A stretch of DNA of 26,091 nucleotides from JBDREF01 sp043820045 (GTDB taxonomy: Bacteria > Planctomycetota > Phycisphaerae > Sedimentisphaerales > Anaerobacaceae), in the NCBI GenBank assembly GCA_043820045.1, contig JBDREF010000502.1:1-26091 (forward strand), in the 5' to 3' direction. The first letter of the stretch is position 1; every line of letters starts with the position of its first letter. Under the pieces are notes generated by a model, which searched no databases, was not told the DNA's origin, and was given only the letters and a program-made list of their open reading frames with translations. The translations under genes were made by a program, and so were the position numbers. This document shows positions 1-6,683 of this stretch, one piece after another.

Positions 1-24
1 TACAACTGGATTATCGATTTTCAT
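1..24 (-). CDS. 5' end of an unidentified gene downstream of rnpA (partial)
   Basis: On the minus strand an ATG at 24..22 opens a frame reading MKIDNPVV before the window ends. A clear ribosome binding site, GGGAGA at 36..31, lies 6 nt upstream and overlaps the rnpA stop codon. The spacing suggests a second gene translated together with rnpA. In many bacteria yidD or yidC follows rnpA, but eight residues are too few to identify this gene and they do not look like a membrane-insertase start. Confidence 0.45.
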
Positions 25-35
25 CGCGTATCTCC

Positions 36-425
36 CTAAGGGACACCTAAGGTGGGGCCGCGGCGCACAAGAGTCAAGAAAGAACTCTTCACCTGCTCGA
101 ACGTTGGCTGGATTACTTTTCCTCGGGCGTCTTTCTTCTTCGGCCGCCGGGCCGCAATCATAACGACGTAATCAAAGCTGGCTGGAATCTGTTCCTGGCT
201 CTGGCGAAATGCTTCGCGGACGAGGCGTTTGAGCCGGTTGCGCACAACCGCATTACCGTGGGACTTGCCGATGGAGACCCCTAATCGCGCGTGGCCGCAG
301 TCGTTTTCAGCCATGTAGAGTATGAGCGGCGCACTACTCAGACGCCGGCCGCGAGCCAAAACATCTGTGAATTGACTGTTGCTGACAAGCCTTTTGTCTT
401 TGGAAAACGAAAACCGCTTCATCAT
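36..425 (-). CDS. rnpA: Ribonuclease P protein component
   Basis: This is the small basic protein subunit of RNase P, which binds the catalytic RNA and helps it remove 5' leaders from pre-tRNAs in the cytoplasm. About 129 residues from the MMKR start matches the family length. The family signature is visible: a basic N-terminal FSFSKDKRLVS segment, then the RNR motif region (RLGVSIGK, then NAVVRNRLKRLVREAFR). The open frame continues 48 codons further upstream, but that stretch has no family similarity and would overlap the stop of the antiporter gene, so the ATG at 425 (or the adjacent one at 422) is preferred. Upstream ribosome-binding sequence is weak. No rpmH gene sits directly upstream, where it is found in many bacteria: only 82 nt separate this start from the antiporter stop. 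Confidence 0.93.
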   Translation of the reverse strand: MMKRFSFSKDKRLVSNSQFTDVLARGRRLSSAPLILYMAENDCGHARLGVSIGKSHGNAVVRNRLKRLVREAFRQSQEQIPASFDYVVMIAARRPKKKDARGKVIQPTFEQVKSSFLTLVRRGPTLGVP

Positions 426-507
426 ACACAGCGTCGCGCCTATTTGTCTCGCCGGTGTTGGCAGGCAAGTAAAACCACGATAACGTAGTACTGTAAACTC
501 ATGCGTA

Positions 508-2214
508 TCAGGCAAGTTGGACGCTATGTATGCTATCGGCTTTTTGCTGCCGTGACAACACTTCCGCACTCAACTTCCGCCGGACTGCACGGCAGTTGAG
601 AACGCCCACGAACCTGTCTTCGCCGCTCGATGATATCACCGTGAAGTGTTCTATGTCAAGGTGTCTTGCCGTCTCGAAGGCTTCGGACAGCGGTGTCTGC
701 GGCGTTACTTTGCCGACGATCGGCTCGGCAATATCGAGCGCCACCAGCCAGTTGTGCAGCTCCTGGTCCGTAAAAGTGTTCCTCAGGCTGTCCACTGTGA
801 TTGCTCCTACGGCATTGTTGTTCTTGTCCAATACAGGATAATAGAAGCTGTTTGTCCGGCCGAAGACTTTGATTATTTCGCTGATCGACATATCCTGTGG
901 GATTATCACGGGCCTGGCGTCCATTACGTCGGAAACTTTGTAGGTCTTTATAAGATCTTCCTCGGTAATATTCATGCCGATTTCCTGGGCCTTCTTTACA
1001 CCGAGCTTCACAAGCGGCGGGCCGATTATCTGCACCAGAAAAGTCGTCGAGGTGATGACCAGAATGATAGTATCTCCGATGCTGCCTCCGAACCGCTCGC
1101 TCGCCAGTATCGAAAGACCCACCGCGACGCCCGCCTGGCTGAAAAGGCATATGCCAAGGTATTTCCTGACTACCTCAGGCGATTTCGAAACGTACGCCCC
1201 GAACCAACTGCCGCTGATCTTGCCCAGGCTCCTGCCGAATACGTAAACCGCCGCCAGAACTATGATCCAAACCGGAACGCCGGTTATTTTCAGCCGTGCA
1301 CCGACAAGCACAAAAAACAACACATAAATCGGAGGTGAAAATCTTCGCACAATCTCGAACACGTCCTTGCTGCGCCTCGGCAGAAAATTCACCAGCGCCG
1401 CGCCCGCGGTCATGGCCGTCAGGATCGATTCCACGCGCAGGAGAATTGACAGACCGACCCCGAGCATTATCGAGGCTAACGCAAATGCCAGCACCTTCTC
1501 CGATTCTTCCACGCGATTGACTATGAAAGTGAGAATCAACCCGATTCCAAGCCCCAGGGCGACCGCGCCGAAAATCTCCCAGAAGGGCGTCACGAGATTC
1601 GCCACCCAACTGCCGGACCCGCTGCCCAGCAGCACTGCGGCGATGCCGCCTGCAAAACCGTAGAGCAGCAGCGCCAGCGCGTCGTCGAGCGCAACGACCG
1701 CCAGTATCGTCCTTGTCAGAATGCCCCTGGTTTTATACTCCCAGAGCACGTCAACGGTCGCTGCAGGCGCGGTCGCAGAAGATATGGCGCCTAACATGAC
1801 TCCCATCGCCAGGGAGCGATTGAGGTCGTGTGTGAAAAAGTACGCAGCTAAGGCGGTCAATATGCCGACCGCCAGGAAAGCGAAAATCCCTTCAGAGATC
1901 AGGATGATGACAAATTGCTTTCCGTACCGTTTGAACGTATCGAACTTGAGTTCGCCCCCTATGGTGAAGCCGATTATGCCCAGCGCCAACATGTTAAACG
2001 GAGACAAACTCGTTATAAGCTCGATGTCTATCAGCTTCAGGACCGAGCCGCCGAGAATCAAGCCGATTACTATGTACCCGACCACCTGCGGAATGTGCAG
2101 CTTCTGGAAGATCCGTGCACCCACGGTGCCGAAAAAGACTGCTATTCCCAACAGCAATACGAGATTCAGGTGTACGGACGTATTAGCCAATACCATTTCA
2201 AAACAGCCTGTCAT
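508..2214 (-). CDS. CPA2-family cation/proton antiporter with C-terminal CBS pair
   Basis: This is a membrane monovalent cation:H+ exchanger of the KefB/Na+-H+ exchanger type, 568 residues. The first ~400 residues carry about a dozen hydrophobic helices, with the aspartate pair in VVALDDALALLLYG (the ion-binding region) and a conserved FSQAG segment near residue 365. From about residue 425 the protein leaves the membrane and reads as two CBS repeats (SDVMDARPVIIPQD, later PIVGKVTPQTPL with FVGVLN), which in this family bind adenine nucleotides and gate transport. No TrkA-N domain is visible. The start ATG overlaps the stop of the upstream EIIA-like gene as ATGA, indicating translational coupling. 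A second ATG at 2196 (MVLANTSV) is an alternative start that would remove the overlap. Transported ion and direction cannot be read from sequence. Confidence 0.88.
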   Translation of the reverse strand: MTGCFEMVLANTSVHLNLVLLLGIAVFFGTVGARIFQKLHIPQVVGYIVIGLILGGSVLKLIDIELITSLSPFNMLALGIIGFTIGGELKFDTFKRYGKQFVIILISEGIFAFLAVGILTALAAYFFTHDLNRSLAMGVMLGAISSATAPAATVDVLWEYKTRGILTRTILAVVALDDALALLLYGFAGGIAAVLLGSGSGSWVANLVTPFWEIFGAVALGLGIGLILTFIVNRVEESEKVLAFALASIMLGVGLSILLRVESILTAMTAGAALVNFLPRRSKDVFEIVRRFSPPIYVLFFVLVGARLKITGVPVWIIVLAAVYVFGRSLGKISGSWFGAYVSKSPEVVRKYLGICLFSQAGVAVGLSILASERFGGSIGDTIILVITSTTFLVQIIGPPLVKLGVKKAQEIGMNITEEDLIKTYKVSDVMDARPVIIPQDMSISEIIKVFGRTNSFYYPVLDKNNNAVGAITVDSLRNTFTDQELHNWLVALDIAEPIVGKVTPQTPLSEAFETARHLDIEHFTVISSSGEDRFVGVLNCRAVRRKLSAEVLSRQQKADSIHSVQLA

Positions 2215-2477
2215 TCCAACGATATTCCTGCGGACATTACGGGGGCGGTCGCGGACACCAAATGAACGTGAGGGACGGCTATCCCCATGCCTATGCCCGT
2301 GCTCATCAACTCTTTATGGTGGAAGATGCCTTGAATCAGGGCGTCGCGGTCCTGAATTTGCGGCACCGTACCGAGACAATCGGCCAACGTCCGGAGTGCA
2401 TCCGTCTTGGTCGTCGATTGCAAAATCAGAACGCGCTGCGGGATTAAAACATCGGCAAGTTCGGGTTCACTGGGCAT
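2211..2477 (-). CDS. Half-length PTS EIIA (fructose/Ntr-type) domain protein
   Basis: This 88-residue protein resembles the N-terminal half of PTS EIIA type-2 domains (PtsN/FruA class), which are phosphorylated on a histidine and act in sugar uptake or as regulators of K+ transporters. It starts with a typical LADVLIPQRVLI segment. It retains the active-site context GIGMGIAVPH, with His70 the predicted phosphorylated residue. Family members are about 145-155 residues; this one stops after APVMSAGISLE, just after the strand that follows the active site. AGGAG lies at 2495..2491, 13 nt from the ATG, a long spacing. The stop overlaps the antiporter start (ATGA), so the two are probably co-translated and this gene could regulate the antiporter. 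Alternatively it is a decaying remnant. No continuation of the EIIA fold was recognised in the other frames downstream. Confidence 0.75.
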   Translation of the reverse strand: MPSEPELADVLIPQRVLILQSTTKTDALRTLADCLGTVPQIQDRDALIQGIFHHKELMSTGIGMGIAVPHVHLVSATAPVMSAGISLE

Positions 2478-2738
2478 TGTTTCGTTTCATCTCCTTACCA
2501 CAACGGCAACGGCCGACATTGCAGCAAGAACATCATTGGTGTTCCAAAACAGAATAAACAAGGTTAAAGAATGAATCGCCGGAAAGAAAGGTAAGCGCAC
2601 ACAAACACCGAACGCCCCGTTTCTATCCAAAAACGACCAATGATAGGGTCTGTCGCACCTTTGTCAAACGAAATTAGCGCGCAACCGGAAAAACATCCTC
2701 TCGCGAAACCCAGATGTAAAGACCCATACTTCAGGTTC

Positions 2739-4310
2739 TTATCTGGAATCGGCGGTGACGCCGGGCCAGTCGTCGGTTCTGAACGGCGAGGCGGGCAGGC
2801 CTTCCTTGTTGTATATATTGCATATTGGATTGTCCGCCCAGGCATAACGTACGGCAGCGGGCCCGGATACCTTTTCGCTGCTTACAACAACGGTATCGCC
2901 GTCGATTCGAGCATCGGCCCAGATGAACTTACGGTCCTGCCCGGCTATTGCGAAACCCTTCAGCGGTTCGTCCGATCCGGCAACAAGGCCGCCGCCGACG
3001 TGGTCGAAACTCAGGACAATCTTATTGCCTTCGGCCTTCATCGATTTGTAGATGGGCCCGGAGCAGACAGATTCTTTTTCGTAGGTTTTCGCAAGGGCCC
3101 AACGTGCAAGACGCTTGCCGACGTCCTGCTTGTTCTTCGGATGTATGTCGTCGGCATCGCCGATGTCTATGATCGTGGCCATGCCGGTATTGGGCAGACT
3201 CAGCGTCATCGACTGGGCCTCCCGCAGCTCCGCCCAACTGCTTTCGCCCGGCTCGGGCTTGACGGCCATGAAATTAGCCAACTGCACGAAAAGGAACGGA
3301 AAATCGCCCTGGCCCCAATCGTCGCGCCAGTTAGTTATCATCGCGGGAAAGAGCTTGCGGTACTGGTAAGCCCGACCTGCATTTGACTCTCCCTGGTACC
3401 ATATCGCGCCCTGGATGCCGTATGGAATCAACGGGGCAATCATGGCATTGTACAAACCCGCCGGTGAATGAGGATTTCCCGGACCAAACGGTTCGCGGGG
3501 CCTTCCCGGCGGTTTTGTTCCTTCGACTTTGGCCTTTTCAACAGCCTGCTTCCATTCTTCGAGCTTCTGCTCGTATTCTTCCTTCGCCTGTGGATACTTT
3601 GCAATCGCATCGTCGTAGCGCGCCAGAATAGGCTTGAAATCCGCGTCCTCCTTGAGCACTCCTCGCCTCGTCCAGGCCTCCGCCGGCGTTCCGCCCCATG
3701 ATGTATGAATCAAACCGACTGGCACATCAAGCTCTTTATGCAACTGCCTTCCGAAGAAGTAAGCCGCCGCCGAAAAGCCCGGTACCGTCTCAGGGCTGCA
3801 CAGCGTCCAACTGCCTGTGCAATCCGACTGGGGCTGGTCGGCAACCTTTCGCTCGACCGTGAACAGCCTGATGTTCGGATAGTCGGCTTCGGCAATTTCC
3901 TGTTCGGCGTTGTTTGCCTGCCGCACGGCGAATTGCATATTCGATTGCCCCGAACATACCCAAACCTCGCCGACCATAATGTTCTTGATTGTTATCACGT
4001 TCTTGCCGCTTATCGTCATCTCGTACGGCCCGCCCGCTTCCGGGGAATTCATCTTGAAGGACCACTTGCCTTCTTCGTCGGCCGTAACAGCCCATTTCAT
4101 GCTGTGCCAGCTAACACTGGCCATGACCTCTTCACCCGGATTCGCCCAGCCCCATATCGTGATCTGCTTGCCCTGCTGCAGGACCATGTTGTCGCCTATT
4201 ACCGCCGGCAGTTTTACAGCGGCAAGGGCAGTGCCCGCGTTTGCCAGCAGCATAAGCGAGCAGAGTATCAGGGCGGTTAACCGACTTGAATAGATCCTAT
4301 TACGACTCAT
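2739..4310 (-). CDS. Secreted sialate O-acetylesterase (SGNH hydrolase)
   Basis: This predicted exported esterase removes O-acetyl groups from sialic acids or related acetylated glycans. The 523-residue protein starts at the ATG at 4310, preceded 8 nt upstream by AGGAG (4323..4319). The 23 codons open further upstream are rejected because this start gives a clean Sec signal peptide (residues 1-30, ending TALAA). The N-terminal beta-domain contains GDNMVLQQG and WGWANPGE, typical of the family. Catalytic blocks are visible: GQSNM (121-125, nucleophile Ser123), WYQGESN (304-310) and DADDIHPKNK (385-394, His390). A charged helical insert (about 225-270) separates the first two blocks. The gene is divergent from the mutarotase-thioredoxin gene at 4599, with about 290 bp between them. 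The true substrate may be an acetylated plant or algal glycan rather than sialic acid. Confidence 0.9.
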   Translation of the reverse strand: MSRNRIYSSRLTALILCSLMLLANAGTALAAVKLPAVIGDNMVLQQGKQITIWGWANPGEEVMASVSWHSMKWAVTADEEGKWSFKMNSPEAGGPYEMTISGKNVITIKNIMVGEVWVCSGQSNMQFAVRQANNAEQEIAEADYPNIRLFTVERKVADQPQSDCTGSWTLCSPETVPGFSAAAYFFGRQLHKELDVPVGLIHTSWGGTPAEAWTRRGVLKEDADFKPILARYDDAIAKYPQAKEEYEQKLEEWKQAVEKAKVEGTKPPGRPREPFGPGNPHSPAGLYNAMIAPLIPYGIQGAIWYQGESNAGRAYQYRKLFPAMITNWRDDWGQGDFPFLFVQLANFMAVKPEPGESSWAELREAQSMTLSLPNTGMATIIDIGDADDIHPKNKQDVGKRLARWALAKTYEKESVCSGPIYKSMKAEGNKIVLSFDHVGGGLVAGSDEPLKGFAIAGQDRKFIWADARIDGDTVVVSSEKVSGPAAVRYAWADNPICNIYNKEGLPASPFRTDDWPGVTADSR

Positions 4311-4335
4311 TTTCGTAGCTCCTAAAAAAGTGTGA

Positions 4336-4354
4336 CGGCGGCACCCCGCCGCCG
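4336..4354 (-). other. GC-rich hairpin in the 5' leader of the sialate esterase gene
   Basis: Perfect 7-bp inverted repeat (CGGCGGC at 4336-4342, GCCGCCG at 4348-4354) with a 5-nt loop. It ends 26 nt upstream of the esterase start and just upstream of its ribosome binding site. It has no T-tract, so it is not an intrinsic terminator. It may affect mRNA stability or translation, or be a dispersed intergenic palindrome. Confidence 0.45.
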
Positions 4355-4479
4355 AGCCTTGTTTTCGGCATTGAACCAAATCTGCATTGAAAATGCAACA
4401 GTTCCGGCCGCTTATTCTTTTTTTTGCCGTACGAGACCCCGTCGCACCGCACCGTAAGGCGTCCCCCAGGGAGGGCCGC

Positions 4480-4507
4480 TTGAATAATCAGGCAGATTTG
4501 CTATACT
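4480..4507 (+). promoter_or_regulatory. Sigma-70-type promoter for the mutarotase-thioredoxin gene
   Basis: TTGAAT (4480-4485) and TATACT (4502-4507) are separated by 16 nt. Both are one or two bases from the consensus boxes. Transcription would begin near 4514, giving a leader of about 85 nt before the start at 4599. Prediction only. Confidence 0.5.
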
Positions 4508-4598
4508 AATGGAACATCTCGATTAGAGTATTCGGCTCGCCGCTCGCAGGCCAAATGGTCTTGAAGTCGGGCGAACCGTTCGGAAAGGTGGTAAAGTC

Positions 4599-6326
4599 AT
4601 GTTGAGATTGGCATCCGTTATCGTTTTAGCTTTGGGGGTTTTGTCGAGTCAGGCGGGCCTGGCCCCAGGGGCTGAGCCTTTTCATTTGGTCCTCACCGAC
4701 GTCGAAGAGAATGTCTACGAGGAGACTGCAAACATCACGAGCAGTGAGATCACGCCCGATTGCCCCGTTTCGTGGTCTGTGCGCAAGTACGTCCTTCACG
4801 GCGGCAGGCAGGAAGGTGTCGAAATCATCGAGGTCAACAACGGAAAGCTCCGCTTCGAGGTGGTTCCCACGCGAGGCATGTCTGTTTATCGGGTATCGAT
4901 GGACGATTTGCGTCTCGGCTGGGATTCGCCGGTCAAGGGGCTGGTTCACCCGAAATATATCAATCTGAACACTCGCCAGGGCTTGGGCTGGCTGGATGGC
5001 TTCAACGAATGGATGGTGCGGTGCGGCCTGGAGTTTTTCGGAGCGCCGGGAACAGATGAGTTCATTGATAACACGGGCAATAAATCAACAATGGACTTAA
5101 CACTGCATGGCAAGATTGGAAACATACCGGCATCTAAGGTTGAAATTATTGTCGAACGCCAGCCGCCTTACCGCATCACCGTGGCCGGCAGGGTCGATGA
5201 AACCCTGCTGCACGGGCCGAAGCTCGAACTGCTGACCCGGATTTCGACAGTCCCCGGCGACGGCAGTTTCCAGATCTCCGACAAAGTGACCAATCTCAGC
5301 GCGGTCGAGCAGGAGTTCGGCATCCTGTATCACGGCAACTATGGGCCGCCCCTGATGGAGAAAGGCGCCAAGTTCTTCGCCCCGGTGCGCCAGGTAACGC
5401 CGATTAACGAACATTCCGCCTCGGCCGTATCGGATTACAACATATATAGTGCGCCGAAGGCGGGCTTTCCAGAGCAGGTCTATTGCCTGCGGCTATGGGC
5501 CGACAAAAACGCCCGGACGCAGGTTATGCTTCACAACGCCGCCGGCGACAAAGCCGTATCGATGGCTTATTCCATCAAGGAGCTGCCTTTTTTCACGCTC
5601 TGGAAGAATCCGGTCGCTCCTGAAGACGGCTACGTAACGGGTCTGGAGCCGGGTACGGGATTTCCGCGTAACAGGTCGGTCGAGCGCAAGTTCGGCCGTG
5701 TTCCGAAACTCGCCCCGCACCAGAGCCGCTCGTTCACAATCGATTTTGCGCTTCACTCCGGCAAGGACCAGGTCAACGCCGCAGCCGATGAAATCGCCGG
5801 CATCTGGGCCGGCCGCAGGACCCAAATTGATAAGACACCGCTGGCTACTACCAAGTTGAGGCCGAAACTAAGCGACGTCGTCGCGAGTGCGAGGACGTGG
5901 GGTCCTGCCTTCAAGGATTGGCACGGCAAACCGGCGCCGGATTTTACCCTGACTGATATCGCCGGCAAAGAACACAAACTAAGCGATTACCGCGGTAAGA
6001 ACGTCCTGCTCGTTTTCTGGGCAACCTGGTGTGGTCCCTGCCGAATGGAGATACCGCATCTGATTGAGCTGCGAAACACGGCCGAGGAGGACGAGCTGGC
6101 GATGCTCGCGATATCGAATGAGAACCTGAATCTGGTCAAGAGTTTCGTCGCCCAGGCCAGGATGAACTACACGGTCCTGGTGGACCGGGGTTCTTTAGCC
6201 GGCCCGTACAACGCCGTGACAGCCATCCCAAGCAGCTTCTTCATCGATCCGGAGGGCAAAATAAAGCTGGCGACTATGGGGTTGATATCGCTGAAGGAAA
6301 TCGAGGCCATACTTGAGGCGGAGTAG
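4599..6326 (+). CDS. Secreted DUF4432-like mutarotase fused to a TlpA-like thioredoxin domain
   Basis: 575 residues with a Sec signal peptide (about 1-24). Residues about 60-430 resemble the DUF4432/aldose-1-epimerase-like beta-sandwich family: VNNGKLRFEVVPTRGMSVYRV, GLEFFGAPGTDEF, LHGKIGN, and later LYHGNYGPP and GTGFPRNR. These act on, or bind, sugar rings. From about residue 440 a complete thioredoxin-fold domain follows: GKPAPDFTLTDIAGKEHKLSDY, WATWCGPC with the redox pair Cys478/Cys481, and the cis-proline region TAIPSSFFIDPEGKI. This is the TlpA/ResA-type reductase layout seen in exported disulfide or haem-maturation proteins. Start: a GGAAAGGTGG stretch just upstream of the ATG acts as ribosome binding site. 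The fusion is unusual; the two halves are each convincing, but their joint role is unknown. The sequence reads through the junction without a stop or frameshift. Confidence 0.85.
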   Translation: MLRLASVIVLALGVLSSQAGLAPGAEPFHLVLTDVEENVYEETANITSSEITPDCPVSWSVRKYVLHGGRQEGVEIIEVNNGKLRFEVVPTRGMSVYRVSMDDLRLGWDSPVKGLVHPKYINLNTRQGLGWLDGFNEWMVRCGLEFFGAPGTDEFIDNTGNKSTMDLTLHGKIGNIPASKVEIIVERQPPYRITVAGRVDETLLHGPKLELLTRISTVPGDGSFQISDKVTNLSAVEQEFGILYHGNYGPPLMEKGAKFFAPVRQVTPINEHSASAVSDYNIYSAPKAGFPEQVYCLRLWADKNARTQVMLHNAAGDKAVSMAYSIKELPFFTLWKNPVAPEDGYVTGLEPGTGFPRNRSVERKFGRVPKLAPHQSRSFTIDFALHSGKDQVNAAADEIAGIWAGRRTQIDKTPLATTKLRPKLSDVVASARTWGPAFKDWHGKPAPDFTLTDIAGKEHKLSDYRGKNVLLVFWATWCGPCRMEIPHLIELRNTAEEDELAMLAISNENLNLVKSFVAQARMNYTVLVDRGSLAGPYNAVTAIPSSFFIDPEGKIKLATMGLISLKEIEAILEAE

Positions 6327-6350
6327 CCGCGGCGACTTTCAGCCGCGGTT
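6327..6350 (+). terminator. Hairpin directly after the mutarotase-thioredoxin stop
   Basis: CCGCGGC (6327-6333) and GCCGCGG (6342-6348) form a perfect 7-bp stem with an 8-nt loop, beginning at the base after the TAG stop. Only two T residues follow, so termination may be weak or Rho-dependent. It may instead protect the 3' end of the mRNA. Confidence 0.5.
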
Positions 6351-6401
6351 CACAAGGTCTTGCTGCTCGTCGCCGCTTCGATCCAGATCTACCCCGTCCT
6401 A

Positions 6402-6482
6402 TTTACCGCAGAGACCGCAGAGAGCGCCGAGAAAGACAATCATTCAAAAAGCTCTGCGGCCTCCGCGGGCTCTGCGGTTAAA
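6402..6482. repeat. Intergenic inverted repeat with GCAGAG units
   Basis: The left arm contains TTTACCGCAGAG (6402-6413) and a second CCGCAGAG (6415-6422). The right arm contains GCTCTGCGG (6451-6459) and CTCTGCGGTTAAA (6470-6482). The outer arms pair over 12 bp with one bulged T. The centre is about 25 nt and A-rich. Together with the terminator upstream and the promoter downstream, this accounts for most of the 357-bp gap between 6327 and 6683. The element resembles dispersed GCAGAG-type intergenic repeats of environmental planctomycetes (recalled, not searched). Confidence 0.6.
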
Positions 6483-6549
6483 TTGATAAGCTGAACAGGA
6501 TGCCGGCCAGAGCTGCGGGATCGTCTCCGAACTTCGAATTTGATTTCCC

Positions 6550-6579
6550 TTGACAAGAGGGTAGCGGATTTGGTACATA
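6550..6579 (+). promoter_or_regulatory. Candidate promoter for the LamG/Fn3-like gene
   Basis: A perfect TTGACA (6550-6555) is followed 18 nt later by TACATA (6574-6579). A transcript from here would carry a leader of about 100 nt before the ATG at 6684. The -10 box is imperfect. Confidence 0.4.
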
Positions 6580-6683
6580 GACTATATGAAGTCCGTGTGT
6601 CTTCCAGCTCTGTGGTAGGAGAAATTTCGATAATTTGTATTGCATTTCCGCTTTTCTAAAGCTTCTTTTGAAGGAGGATGATC

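Noticed and set aside
426..569. Upstream extension of rnpA by 48 codons
   Set aside because: The extra residues show no RnpA similarity and overlap the antiporter stop. The MMKR start fits family length.
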